Below are positions 32,999 to 44,169 of a DNA stretch of 64,000 nucleotides, in pieces. How positions within the stretch are numbered: the first letter of the stretch is position 1; the number at the start of each line of letters is the position of its first letter. Source of the stretch: Sclerotiophoma versabilis. Taxonomy: Eukaryota; Ascomycota; Dothideomycetes; Pleosporales; Didymellaceae. The notes under the pieces were generated by a model. It was not told the DNA's origin, made no database searches, and worked only from the letters and a program-made list of their open reading frames with translations. The DNA lies in the NCBI GenBank assembly GCA_012274445.1, contig JAAROD010000015.1, forward strand, positions 3,410,001 to 3,474,000. Reading direction: 5' to 3'. Made by a program: the position numbers and the translations under genes.

Positions 32999-33514
32999 TG
33001 CGTAGATATCACTGCAGAACATATGAACCCATGCACAAAAGAGCATGTGGCTAAAGTGCTAGACTGCAGAACATCAAGATGAGATCAATGGAATAATCCA
33101 TCTAGCAAACATGGTCACCCACGGCCGCAGGATTTGAAAATGAAATGACGATGGTGACCTACAAAAAACGCAAAAAGTGAAGTGGTAAATGTGTATTGGT
33201 GTCTTGAAGCCTTAATAATGACACGCTTTCGGCAAGAGAGAGTATCCCAAGTGATTGTAGCTATCCACACTTGGCAGCGGATACGCGGGTGGTCAACATC
33301 CAGATGTACGTACGGTCCGTAGTATGGCACCAATCACAACTAACTTGTCTTGTGCTACGCAGCTCACGGTCACAAATGACCAGTCTGCTGTCAAGACTTT
33401 GCGATCTTTCTGGTCGACCGGTGGTGGTGCAATCTCTAGCGATATGGATTGGAAATGACAAAATTGCTTCTCAGGCCCCGCTGTGTAACATGTGCACCGT
33501 ACGCACTGCTCGTG

Positions 33515-33547
33515 TTGCCGGGTCGACTTGCCGGGTCGACTTGCCGG
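33515..33547 (+). repeat. 13-bp tandem repeat, about 2.5 copies
   Basis: The unit ttgccgggtcgac is at 33515-33527 and 33528-33540, followed by a partial third copy from 33541. Confidence 0.85.
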
Positions 33548-33709
33548 GCCAGACCATAAGCTTTCTAATCCAGGCTTCGGCGGATCATATCGCAACAAGT
33601 GCTGGGGTATGACGATGGTCGTTTATTACGTTGTCCGCAGTCAGCTGCGTGGTGTTGTAGGACCAGGTTAGATCTGCACTAAGCAGCTCTATGATTGCAG
33701 TGATCGCTC

Positions 33710-34966
33710 TCAACCTTCCTTGAGGCGTTTCGCGGGTCGGCCGATTAGAGAATCATCTGGGAGCCCACTCCTCTTTGTCCCTGGCAAACTAGACGTGCGG
33801 ATATCATTGTCCTCTTGACTGACTCTTCGTACAGGGTACTTGATCTTGGAGTCCTTGAAACAGCTGTCTGCTGGCTTACCATGTACAGTAAAGTACGGAT
33901 GCTCGAGCGCTTTCTCAGCTGTCAGGCGCTTGAGGGGATCGTACTCGAGCAGTTGCTTAAGCAAGGACAATCCTTCCTGGCCGGGTGTATCAGGTCCAGT
34001 ACCAACAGGGTAGTGGTTGTTGTTGAGAGTTTGGTGGTACCATCGTTCCAGGCCGTCACCCTGTGGGCGAGGATAACGTGCTGCGTTACCAGCGATGAGT
34101 GAAGTAAGCTGAGGGTACTCAGGCATGGAGGTGAGTAGTGGCCAGCGATCTTTGCTTGGCAGACCCATAATTTCAACTATTTTTTGCATCTGGTTACGCT
34201 GAAAGGGTACCGTCTTCTTGTTGTCCATCTTGGCCTCTTCTCCCTTGAAAATAGGTCGTAGCGACAGCAATTCAGCAAAGATGCAACCCACTGCCCAGAG
34301 ATCAACTGCGGGCGTGTAGTGACGACTGCCAAGTAGCAGCTCTGGAGCTCGATACCAGATTGTTACAACTACCTTGTCGCCAGAGAACAATGACTGAAGG
34401 GGCTTGTGGAAGAGACGGGCAAGACCCAAATCGCCGATCTTGACTTTGCCCTCTCTTGTCACCATGATGTTGGCAGGCTTCAGATCGCGATGCATGACCC
34501 AGTTGCGGTGGAGATAGACAAGGCCTTGCAAGAGCTGATACAAGATGGACTTGATAGTTCGCGCAGGTATGGCTTGGCGCTGAGGCTGGTTGTGGTGATG
34601 AATAATCTGGAGAAGGTCGTGCTCTGCATACTCGAAGACGATGAAGATGCACTTGTCTTCCAGTATGATTTCAGATGTGTGAACAACGTTTGGATGTGCC
34701 AACTCGGTGCAAAGAGCCATTTCCCTTATGGCGGACTGTGAGATGCCGGAATATTGGAGTTCGCCTTCCTTGTCCGGCTTGAACCTGGGTTGTTAGCATG
34801 GTAGTTGTGACAAGCTTGATGAATCTTACTTCTTGATGGCAAATTCTCCGACGCGGCCGTTCTTGCCTTCGGCTTTGTAGACGCGTCCATAGGTACCGCT
34901 ACTAATGAAGCCTACGATCTTGTACCGCTCGCTGATGCGTTTCTTCGAGCTGTATCCTGCGAACAT
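33710..34966 (-). CDS. SSN3: Mediator-associated cyclin-dependent kinase Ssn3/CDK8
   Basis: The exons are 34830-34966 and 33710-34784 (45-bp intron gtaaga to cccag), giving 403 residues. The kinase core shows G-x-G-T-Y-G-R-V-Y-K-A, the C-helix S-Q-S-A-I-R-E-M (the CDK8-type equivalent of PSTAIRE), H-R-D-L-K-P-A-N-I-M-V, D-L-G-L-A-R in place of DFG, and W-Y-R-A-P-E-L-L-L-G. The insert after P-I-F-K-G-E-E-A-K and the Lys/Arg-rich C-terminus are usual for CDK8. With cyclin C and Med12/Med13 it forms the Mediator kinase module that regulates RNA polymerase II in the nucleus. The DFG to DLG change is normal for this subfamily. No defect is seen. Confidence 0.95.
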
Positions 34967-36030
34967 TGGTGTGGAGTGTCCAGTGTCTGCTCAGATGCCT
35001 TCTCAGCACTTGATCCAGTTGCTTGATGAAGGTAAATCAGAGTGTGGCAGGAGATGCGGATATCAGAGATGTAAGATGATGTGGTGTTCACAGCAGCGAG
35101 GCTGACAGAACAACAATAAGCGAAACAGGAGGCAGTCACGACCAGCACAAGCAAGCGCTAAAGGAGATGGACCCAGATGGATGATCAGGGGGTGGAAATG
35201 ACATGCAACACAATGAAGAGCGAAAGTAACACCAAAAGGTGGTGGCAGAAGGGTTACCGACCGTTGAAGGCTCTCTGTACGCTACTGCGTAGGGCGGCGG
35301 CTCGGGCGGTTGCTGCAGCAGAAGGTGGGTCCGAAGACGGGGGACTCGACGGGGGGTTCGACGGCGACGGGCTCATCTTTCGCGCGTCATCAGCGTTGCC
35401 TCGTTCGGACGTGTCCAGGTCGGCAGCTGGCGCATACGCGCATCCGGCGTGACGGGCACGCTCCCGTGGGCAGCACACCAGAGGCGACGGAGCGTCTCTC
35501 GGGGCTGCGCACGAGGCCGATGTGCGGAGGCGTGAAGCTGGATGGCTAGTCTGGTCGAGCCTCGGTAGGAGAGGCGTCTTTGACGCAGCGTGCCTGCCGT
35601 GCTACACAGCGAGTATAGAGCGTTGAACGAGTGAAGCTGCGCGGCTGTCTAGGTTCACGGGCAGCTGCGCACAGCTGGATCGTCTCCCCGCAGAGCCGCA
35701 GCATGTGGACGCTTGTCGGCCAAGCTCCCACCTGGGCTCCCATGACCCACCACCGTCACGGACCGCACGCGCTACCCGTTCCCTACCGCATCGCAGCGCT
35801 CTGGTTGTCCAACGTGCTCCGTTCTGTGTGAGGTTGCAGGATAGCCCATCTCCTGCGTGTTCCCCAGGACACTTGGCAGCTCACCAGGCAGGTACACGCA
35901 CCCGTCTTGCTGCACACCGTCACGATGGCGTACCCTTGCACAGGAAGCTGACAAGCACCGCGGCTTACAGAGAGACGCGCACAGCTACAACCACCTACCA
36001 TAAACACACCGCAGAGCCTGCGTAGCCATC
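34967..36030. other. Intergenic 1.06 kb between divergent genes; no gene seen
   Basis: The interval contains the promoters of SSN3 (-) and the transporter (+). GC-rich frames at 35177-35478 and 35705-36025 look like random open frames. No regulatory motif can be assigned. Confidence 0.5.
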
Positions 36031-37606
36031 ATGGACCCACGCTCTTGGTTTGGTGACCTCACGGGGTACTTTGTGTACATCCTCTTCACCGCGACTCTGG
36101 GCCCTCTGCTGTTTGGCTTCCATCTGGTATGCCCCGCTGTCAATCCAGCACAACACTGCTGACAAGGCCAGTCTGAGCTCAACGCGCCCGAAGATGTCAT
36201 CCGCTGCAAGAAGAGGTCAATCGCCGCGGCCGGCCTCACCGCGACCGCTGCGCCGAACCTGCCACAGTGCATCGAGATGACGCCTACCCAGTGGGGCGTC
36301 GTGGGCTCCATGTACACACTTGGAGGACTCATCGGCGCCCTGTCAGCCGCACCTCTGGCCGGCAAATACGGTCGTCTCAGGGCCATGCAGATGACGACTC
36401 TGTTCTTCACCGTCGGCCCTGTCTTCGAAGCGCTGTCGCCCAGCATCGCCGTCATGGCGTTCGGCAGACTCGTGTCTGGAGTTGGTGCAGGAGCGGCTGT
36501 GGTCATTGTCCCACTGTACATCTCAGAGATTGCACCGCCTGCAAACAGGGGCTTCTTTGGCGCCTTCACCCAGATCATGTGCAACGTTGGCATCTTGGTG
36601 ACCCAGCTGCTGGGCTACTTCCTCAGCCACGATTCGTACTGGAGGGTCATTCTGGCTGTCGGCGGTATGATCGGTCTTGCGCAAGGGCTGGGCTTGTTGA
36701 TCTCGCTCGAGAGCCCCAAGTACCTGGCTGAGCAGGGCAATCTGACCCAGGCCAAGAGGACTCTACGCAAGATCCGGGGTGCCGATGCGGACATCGACAG
36801 CGAAATGAGCGAGTGGGGGGTTGACGGGTCCAATGCCAGCGGCAAGTCTCAACTTCCACGTGCCTATCGTTTGCATCACTAACACTGCAACAGAGGAGGA
36901 ACAGACTCTGCTGAACAACGAAGGTGGCTCCTCGCAGTCGGCAGCAAAATCGTCCGACAAGGAGGGCTCGTTGAGCATTATGCAAGTCCTCCGTCACCCC
37001 GACTACAAGAAGGCTGCCATTGCTGTCATCATGGTCATGCTTGCTCAGCAGTTCAGTGGCATCAACAGCATCGTCATGTACGGCGTGTCATTGCTGGCAG
37101 GGCTGCTCGAGTCCAACTCGGCGCTGCTCAACCTCGCCGTGTCTGCCATCAACATTGTCATCACGGCTGGAGGCGCTCCTCTTCCAGACAAGTTCGGCCG
37201 CAAGCCCTGCCTCCTCGGCTCCATCGCTGGCATGGGTACCAGCGCCCTCCTCCTGGCCATTGGCATCATGAAGTCGGTGCCTGTGCTCTCGGCCCTGGCT
37301 GTCCTGTTCTTCGTTTCAAGCTTTGCGCTAGGTCTTGGACCAGTGCCCTTTATTTTGGCTAGCGAGCTTGTAGGCCCTGAAGCCGTGGACGCAACTCAGA
37401 GTATCGCGCTTGGGGCAAACTGGATCGCAACCTTCATTGTAGCCCAGTTCTTCCCACTGCTCAGTGCGCAGCTGGGCGGAAAGGTCTATCTTATCTTCGC
37501 AGCACTCTCTGTATTCTTCTTTGCCTTCTTGTCGTGGTACGTGCCGGAGACCAAGGGCAGGAAGAACGCAGACGAGGTCTGGGGCAGGGAGCGCAGGGTC
37601 GATTGA
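36031..37606 (+). CDS. MFS sugar transporter
   Basis: The exons are 36031-36126, 36172-36841 and 36894-37606, giving 492 residues. The second intron uses a GC donor (g|gcaagt) with a cag acceptor; no GT donor nearby keeps the frame. The sugar-porter signatures are present: G-R-L-R-A after helix two, the long P-L-Y-I-S-E-I-A-P-P-A-N-R-G motif, Q-Q-F-S-G-I-N-S-I-V-M-Y-G in helix seven, D-K-F-G-R-K, and P-E-T-K-G-R-K at the end. About 12 helices are expected. It probably imports hexoses across the plasma or vacuolar membrane; the layout resembles Vps73/Ybr241c-type porters, but the substrate cannot be read from sequence. Confidence 0.9.
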
Positions 37607-38016
37607 GGCTCAAACCGAAGTGGGATGACGTGGGTGACACAGAGTCGGAAGGAGTATCTGCACTGCACTGCACTGCACTGCACTGCATACTGCAGGCCAC
37701 AACCGCCAGACAAATACAATCCTTTGCGCGCCCCATCTCCTCCATCTGCTTGGTGTTGCTTACGACCATGCTTACAAAGGTACACATGCGCGCCAGCGGC
37801 TAGAGGTCGGCGCCCTTCCGCAGGCTTCCAGACGAAATGCCTGGAGCGGCTTCGGCTTCGGGAATTATGACATGAGTCGCTAACCCCCACTGAAACTCCC
37901 TCGGCCCCCGTCACGACATCAGACCTCACCACTCGATGCGCACACGTTTCTGACACTGCTCGTCTACTCCCATTCCTTGCGCCGCCTCGAATTGACTGTG
38001 TATATATCTTTTCAGC
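37607..38016. other. Intergenic; TGCAC microsatellite
   Basis: The interval contains about six copies of a 5-bp unit (ctgca) at roughly 37659-37687, just after the transporter stop. It also holds the promoter of the GTP cyclohydrolase gene. No gene is seen. Confidence 0.7.
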
Positions 38017-39277
38017 ATGCCCGAACTCCCACCACATACATCATCAGGCCTCCCACCGCTGTACACACCGCAGCCGCAGAGTCCAAGTCGGGATGGCTTC
38101 GACTTCCACACCCCAGAGAGCGCCGTAGGGGAGGACACAGCACACAACCCCGGGCCAAGAGAGTCGCTGCACCGTGGCTCTGACCCACCGCCCTCGATTA
38201 TCTCCCCGGCATTTACCCCCCCAGCCACGCCTGGCTTCACAACACCTTCACAGCCGCGCCGACCACCCCGCTCGGTGCCTGTCGATACCTCCCAGTCGGC
38301 CGATTCGCCAAGACCCGAACTTCTCGAGGAGCTGCCGGTGGTCGAATGCGAAGTACGAGCGCGCATACCCACGACTACTGGCCATGAGATGTGGCTGCAC
38401 GTGTACCGCAACAATGTAGACACGAAAGAGCATCTCGCGATCGTTTTCGGCAACCAGATCCGTTCGCGGTCGCTGGACGCAGAGAGACCTGGGGAGACAG
38501 AGCTCGACCGCATGACTAGAGGCGCATACGTAGGCCGACTGTACCCCGGCCGGATGAGCTCCCGGATAGAAGCAATCAAGCGCGCCGAAGGTGTACCTTC
38601 GAAACGAAAGCCAGACACTAACACAGTCGACAAACTGGACAGCGGTCTGCTCTCGCCCTCATCTGCCTCCTCGGAGAATGGCGACGTGCAGACACCGACC
38701 TCAGACCTTCCTCTCGTTCGCATACACTCCGAATGCTACACCGGCGAAACCGTCTGGTCTGCACGCTGCGACTGCGGTGAGCAGCTCGACGAAGGCGCAC
38801 GCCTAATGGCAGACCCTGCATTTTCACCTGCAGGCGGCGCAATCATCTATCTACGGCAAGAGGGACGCGGCATCGGGCTTGGAGAGAAGCTGAAGGCGTA
38901 CAACCTGCAAGATTTAGGCAACGACACGTACGAAGCGAACGTTCTCCTCAGGCACCCAGCGGACGCAAGAAGTTACGGACTGGCTACGGCTATGCTCATG
39001 GACTTGGGGCTAGGTGGGGAGAGGGGCATTAGGCTGTTGACCAACAATCCCGATAAGGTCAGGGCGGTGGAGGGACCTGGGAGGGAGGTCGTGGTTAGGG
39101 AGAGAGTCGCCATGGTCCCTCTGGCCTGGAAGACGGGAGGAAAGCAGGGAATCAAGAGCGAGGAAGTGGAGAAGTATCTGAGCACCAAGGTATGTTTTTT
39201 TGCGCTCGCTGATCAAAAGAAACGAACTAACACATCCACAGATCGAGAAGTTCAAGCATATGTTGGACCAGAAATAG
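38017..39277 (+). CDS. RIB1: GTP cyclohydrolase II (riboflavin biosynthesis)
   Basis: The exons are 38017-39189 and 39242-39277, giving 402 residues. About 110 Pro/Ser/Thr-rich residues precede the enzyme core. The core has [12 protein letters not shown] followed by C-D-C-G-E-Q-L (the zinc-binding cysteines), [14 protein letters not shown], and L-L-T-N-N-P-D-K, all diagnostic for GTP cyclohydrolase II. The last 11 residues ([11 protein letters not shown]) come from the short second exon. The enzyme opens GTP to a pyrimidine diamine, the first step of riboflavin synthesis, in the cytosol. The start is the first ATG of the open frame; a later start within the disordered leader is possible. Confidence 0.93.
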
Positions 39278-39903
39278 GCCTCATTCGAGCGATCGATGTT
39301 TTACTTGCATAGAGACGCGAAATTTACACTGGCGTTGGTAGACATGACTGAATCTCCCTGAGCGACTCTGGAAGCGCTGTAACGATACTGAGATACCACA
39401 ATTAGATGATTCTCCTCGGCCTTTTAAAGAGGGTTTGAAGTTGATGTGAACGCTACTTGATATTTATTATTATTATTATGGGAGATGATATCGTTACCGA
39501 CATATCTATTCGTCAAACCGTAGCTGTGTTCGATGAGCACTGGAGTTGTTTTTTTGGTGCACTATCCGAGCAGAAGTTCGGTAGCGATTCTTGACAGCGT
39601 GGCTGTGATCTTCGAAGACTTGGAATCTGTGGTCTCCAATGATTATCCGGATTCTGTGACGACGGGTGTACCTAGACATTGGCTGTAAGATGCTGGCATC
39701 GAACCCTGGTAGTATTGAAATATATGCGAAAACCGGAGCACAACACAAGTGTATAATACGGAATTAATCCTTCCTCTTAGTAATGTTGAAATACGGAATG
39801 GGGTATCATCGTTGAGAAGCCTCTGAACGCCTGTTGAAATCCAGCGGTCTGCGTTGTTGAAGCAGACCTGCCCCACCTCTTGACTTCCGTCTATGTCGTT
39901 GCT
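39278..39903. other. Intergenic between convergent genes; no gene seen
   Basis: The interval contains the 3' flanks of RIB1 and of the ABC ATPase gene, and a short tta/tat microsatellite near 39460. Frames are short and featureless. Confidence 0.55.
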
Positions 39904-40829
39904 CTACTCTTTGTCGACCTTCTTCTCCGCTCCGTACCCTCCTTTGCCCTCCAGGTTCTGATACGTCTTACCCTCGGAGCGAGGAGCATTCCTGCCGTTC
40001 CTGGGACCTCTCTCATCGAGATCTTCCTGTAGCCAATTGAGCACAAGCTCACCAAGCTGACTGTTACCCGACAGCACCCTGGAGTCAGGGTCGCTCTTCA
40101 CACCCATGTCTTCAACGCTACCCCACTTCTTGACCTTGCCGAGTGACATGTGTACGAGGTGCGTGGGCCAGGATGCGAGGTTGTCCAGGATATGTGTTGC
40201 GTATACGATGGTGCAAGGGCGCTCGTTTGTCTCCTTCTTCAAGAAAGCCAGGAAGTTCGAGCGCGACAGCAGATCAAGATCGACCGTGATCTCGTCTAAG
40301 AGAAGAATCGTCCATGGTCGCAAGAGACCCATTGCCAATTGCACTCTCCTCCTCTCGCCGTCAGAAACGGCATGCATGCGCCATGTGAGATCAATGTCCA
40401 GCACCTGAACGAGCTCGTCACGTCGCTCGGAGTAGTACTGGCCGCCGACCGAGTTCAGGAGGGTGACGACGTCGATGTCGGTGCGAACAATAGGATTCAA
40501 GACCCATTCAAGACCGAGATAGGTGACGCCCTCAAGACCGTGCTTGAAAGGGTCGACGCCTGCGATAGAGACGGTATTGGCGGGGGCCATGCGCTTGCCG
40601 GAGAGTAGGCGCAGAAGAGTTGTCTTACCGGCGCCATTGGCTGTAATTGTCAGTCGCTGCTTTGAGGTGGGGACATGTACTGTTTACCTCCGATAAGAAG
40701 CGTCCTACTGCCTGGCGGCAGGTTAAGAAAGACCTCTTTCAACCCGCTCGAACCATCTGGGAACGCATAGCTTAGTTTCTTCACGTCAATTGACGGCGCA
40801 ATCTTCTGTTCGTTGCTCTCAGTCGTCAT
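39904..40829 (-). CDS. CAF16: ABC ATPase of the CAF16 type
   Basis: The exons are 40688-40829 and 39904-40640 (47-bp intron gtaaac to tacag), giving 292 residues. A single nucleotide-binding domain has Walker A (G-A-N-G-A-G-K-T-T, completed across the splice), a signature V-S-D-G-E-R-R-R-V-Q, Walker B (T-I-L-L-L-D-E-I-T-V-D-L-D) and the switch His (A-T-H-I-L-D-N-L). There are no membrane helices. The length and the Glu/Arg/Lys-rich tail fit Caf16, a soluble ABC protein linked to the CCR4-NOT complex in yeast. It is an ATP-driven regulator rather than a transporter. The symbol is by family resemblance. Confidence 0.9.
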
Positions 40830-42973
40830 TTTTATATCTGGCGATGGTCGATAATGTGCGAAGGAGTACGCTGAGACCCTGTGGTGTTACGCTACATTTT
40901 GTACTGTAGACTAACGTGAGGTGGGGACTTCGCTGAGTCGCGCCCGTTGATGACAGCATCAGGTGCTGAACTGAGCTAGTGCCGAATTTGGAAGGTCGTA
41001 AGACACTCTTTAACCTCACCTGTTCGGCACTTCAACGATGAACCGTCAGCCTATCCGGAGACGCGCCGTACGACATTCCTGACTCAGACTTGATAGTGGA
41101 TCCAGCATTATGTTATGTACGTTGATACGAGTCTGCGAATGCTTCAGATCAATATGGACTTTGCGTCGCCCTGTTCCAGACTTCGACTAATAGAGAGCCA
41201 TTTGTCACCGTCTCTCGAGATCAACGCTTGCATCTTGATTGAAGATCTTGGGTCGTCTCGCTTGGATTCAATTCGGCGTCACGACTTCGTGATCTGCCTT
41301 GTATGAGATGGAAAGGTAGTCGACCCGGGGTAAGAGCTGCAAGATTGATTTCGAATGATTGCACGATATGGTAGCTGTTCTCAAGACTCACTAAGAGGAA
41401 GACTGCGAACATAGGTTTGAACCATGCAAGAGTTTCTTGCAAAGGACTTCAAAGTGGAAGATAAGAACGAGGGAGGGTGAAGCATCCCAACATCAGCGTG
41501 GCGCTCTTGTGACAGGTAGTTCTTGAGATGTTTGGTTTATAAGCACTCAGCCGCTTCTGCGGGCTCACGCAAGCGATGCGTGTGATCAAAGAGATGCTAG
41601 TAAAGTGAAAGGGTTTGAACCTGATAGAGTCAACGAACTTCCTCGCACGCCAAAAAGAATAAATCCACTCCACCTCTAGCCAATATCAGGAGAATTGACA
41701 TAGTTTCGGTACCCTTGCACTGCTCGAAGCTGAGTGGATCAAGCGGGATTCTGAAAGGCAGGCTCAAATCCGTACTGTGGTGATTGCCAGAAGGACTAAA
41801 AGGCACTTTGTTGAAATCAGAACAGATGCTTCCACCTGCCTAGCAATTGTACAGCAAAAAACTTCAAATTAAACCAATGCGAATGTCTCTGTGTGGATAT
41901 CTACACTACTTTCCTCGCCATGGTTTTCTTTGTAACATCGTTCAGACATAGTGGTGTAGTGCTCTCCAACCGCACCACCAGCCTCGACCTAGAGTAGCTC
42001 AAGCATGACTCCATGCCCTACCTTGTACTGAACTAGCTTTCCAGGTCCGCTCGTGATGTGACTGACCGCAGTGGTCGTCATCATCATTGCATCGATGTTG
42101 CTAACACGCTCCTTGCATAAACACTTCAAACTGCATCACTGCCGGAAGAGCCTCAAAAGTGAGCCGCCGCGGCCTTCGTACAACTGGAACACATCATCAA
42201 ACTGACACGAAGTCCACGGAGTATCTCAAGGGACCTTCGCATAGTACAACATCCACGCCGTACGCACAGCGTTCTCTCAAAATAAAACTGCTCTCAAACG
42301 ATGCTGAAAAATTGCATATCTGTAGTGCCTTGGATTGAATCATAGAAATCTTCAAGAGAGGGGTCCTTTTTCCTTACATCAAGCCAACCCAGCGTCTGTG
42401 CTTAGGTCTATATGCTATATTTATCTATCTAACCTTCTTGCTTTGTTTGTCATGTTTCATTTCTGGTTGCTTGCTTGTTGCATGGTGCAACTCTTCTTTG
42501 TGTGTGTCGATGGTGGGGGCTGTCTGTGGAGCTGTGTCGATGTAGTGCCATTGTAGTGCGACAATGTCGCTTTCTGTCCCTTCAAACCCATTCTTGATGA
42601 GCTACTCAACTTGCTGAAGCCCTCCCTACAGACGATACAATACGCTTGCAGGAACTTCTTTATTACAAGCGGCAAATTCTCCGGAGCGATGATCGGCTTG
42701 AGATTATCAAGGGTGATGTTTGCCCACTCCACTTGCTTTCTGTGCTTCTTTTTTTGAGCTTCTTCTGTTTATTCTTCTTGAGCGTAGTAAGCGGTAGAGC
42801 TCGTACGGTCAAGCCATCTTTGGGTTTCTTGGTTACCGAATCTTGTTCTTGGGCGCACTTGTTACTTCCATCGCTTGACTCGTTGACGTCAATTTCCGGC
42901 GATTCGTCCGAAAGCTCGGCCAAGGGATCGAATCTGGTGCCTTTCCGACTTCTCACCCTGCCCTCCATAACTA
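40830..42973. other. 2.1-kb stretch without a recognisable gene
   Basis: Frames are short on both strands. A Lys/Ser-rich minus-strand frame at 42663-42977 is the only protein-like stretch, and it may be a downstream piece of the gene at 43176-43598. I see no RNA gene or mobile element. Confidence 0.5.
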
Positions 42974-43175
42974 TCAATGGCTCTCTAAACCCACTGGGTA
43001 TAAAGCTTCGACGCCTTGTAAGCCCTTAGAACCTTTCCGTTCCTGCTCTGTGACTGGAGTGGCACCTTCAGACCGAAGGAGATACTCCATGCCAGGAGCC
43101 TTAGCGGACCATTTCCTCATGTCCTACTGCAGAGCGACAGTGGCTCGCCTCGACCCAGGAAGACAGTGGACTTAC

Positions 43176-43598
43176 CTAGAATCGCCACATCAGCGGCGGC
43201 TTCACAGAAAAGTCATTCATCAGAGGCCCTGAAACGGAAAGCTTAGCCCAGCCTCTCCTGTAGCCTTCACAGTGACTCCAGCCTTTCCATATGTACTGTG
43301 TCTTGTCCGCATCCGCGCCATCTTCAGTTGTGAAGTTCTCTCTATACATGACTGTGCCGATGATGGGCTGGGAAGATTGCTTGTCGTTTCGCCAGCGCTC
43401 TATGGCGAGGTCTATGGGCAGGAGGTCAGAGTGGTGGTTGATGTTGAAATATTTCTTAACAATGTAGTAATGGTAGACGCTAACTGCGGAATCGTTGGGC
43501 CAATTTGGGTTGGGCTTGCACGCGATTTCGGGGTCGAACTTGTAGATGATGGTGTCGCCGCGGGCATCAGTGTAACGATGGAACTCTACCGGTGCCAT
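43176..43598 (-). CDS. Hypothetical protein, Trp/Tyr-rich, 140 aa
   Basis: The ATG at 43598 opens an uninterrupted frame of 140 residues with many aromatic residues (H-Y-Y-I-V-K-K-Y-F, then I-W-K-G-W-S). I recognise no family. The stop codon TAG at 43176-43178 is followed immediately by a perfect splice donor (gtaagt) with an acceptor about 50 bp on, so there may be an intron in the 3' UTR. An alternative donor (gtgaag at 43205) joined to an acceptor at 43124 would skip this stop and add a 49-residue exon (42974-43123). I cannot decide between them. No signal peptide is seen. Confidence 0.55.
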   Translation of the reverse strand: MAPVEFHRYTDARGDTIIYKFDPEIACKPNPNWPNDSAVSVYHYYIVKKYFNINHHSDLLPIDLAIERWRNDKQSSQPIIGTVMYRENFTTEDGADADKTQYIWKGWSHCEGYRRGWAKLSVSGPLMNDFSVKPPLMWRF

Positions 43599-44169
43599 GG
43601 TAGGGATGGAGTGATAGCGATGGTGTTGTTAGCAAGTGACAGATCCAATTGGCAGGGTGTGTGGTATATAAGAAGTCGTAATTGGCGGTCGTAGTTACAG
43701 GCAACAGGAGAACCCTGGAGAATCTGCGCGTTTATTCGCCGTTTAAAGCAAAGTAAAAGAGCGCCGCCGGGTCTCTAACAGCGACCTGGTACTTGTCGCT
43801 CTTACCTTCGAAGCACATCGACAGTTTGTGACCGTCCATCCATGAGTCTTCTGTTGGGATCGCGACATCGCGACCCTGTCGTACGTTGGATGGTGAAGAT
43901 ATAAGCAAGGCTTGCAAGGTGTGTCGCTGCTGCCTACTGCCAGCAAACGAAGAACTGGCAGCTCGCTATGACTCCAAGACACATTTGAAGCTCGCCCATC
44001 CTCACAACACCACACAGTCGCTCCGAATTATTTACTCCATCTTCATTCACTCACTACTTATGCCATCGATAGTCACATGCACATACCTAACATGAATATT
44101 CTACAGCATCCTCAGGGTCGCATGTACAATGCTGTCATTGCCTGGTCAGCCAGTCTTGCCCAAAGCTAG
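43599..44169. other. Interval with one short minus-strand candidate exon
   Basis: A minus-strand frame (43732-43917, extendable to about 43970 where a catag acceptor stands) is protein-like and ends in A-L-F-Y-F-A-L-N-G-E. A complete gene could not be assembled from it. The rest is the promoter region of the flanking genes. Confidence 0.35.

Larger units (their letters stand above)
32413..33709. other. Intergenic 1.3 kb; small repeats, no gene seen
   Basis: The interval holds the promoter of the CAP gene, a 64-bp unit bounded by an 11-bp inverted repeat (32935-32998), a 13-bp tandem repeat (33515-33547) and the 3' flank of SSN3. Short frames do not look coding. Confidence 0.55.

Noticed and set aside
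35177..35478. Small ORFs on both strands upstream of the transporter
   Set aside because: They overlap each other and consist of low-complexity GC-rich sequence in a promoter region.
37659..37687. Regulatory array of TGCAC boxes
   Set aside because: The perfect 5-bp tandem repeat just after a stop codon is better explained as a microsatellite.
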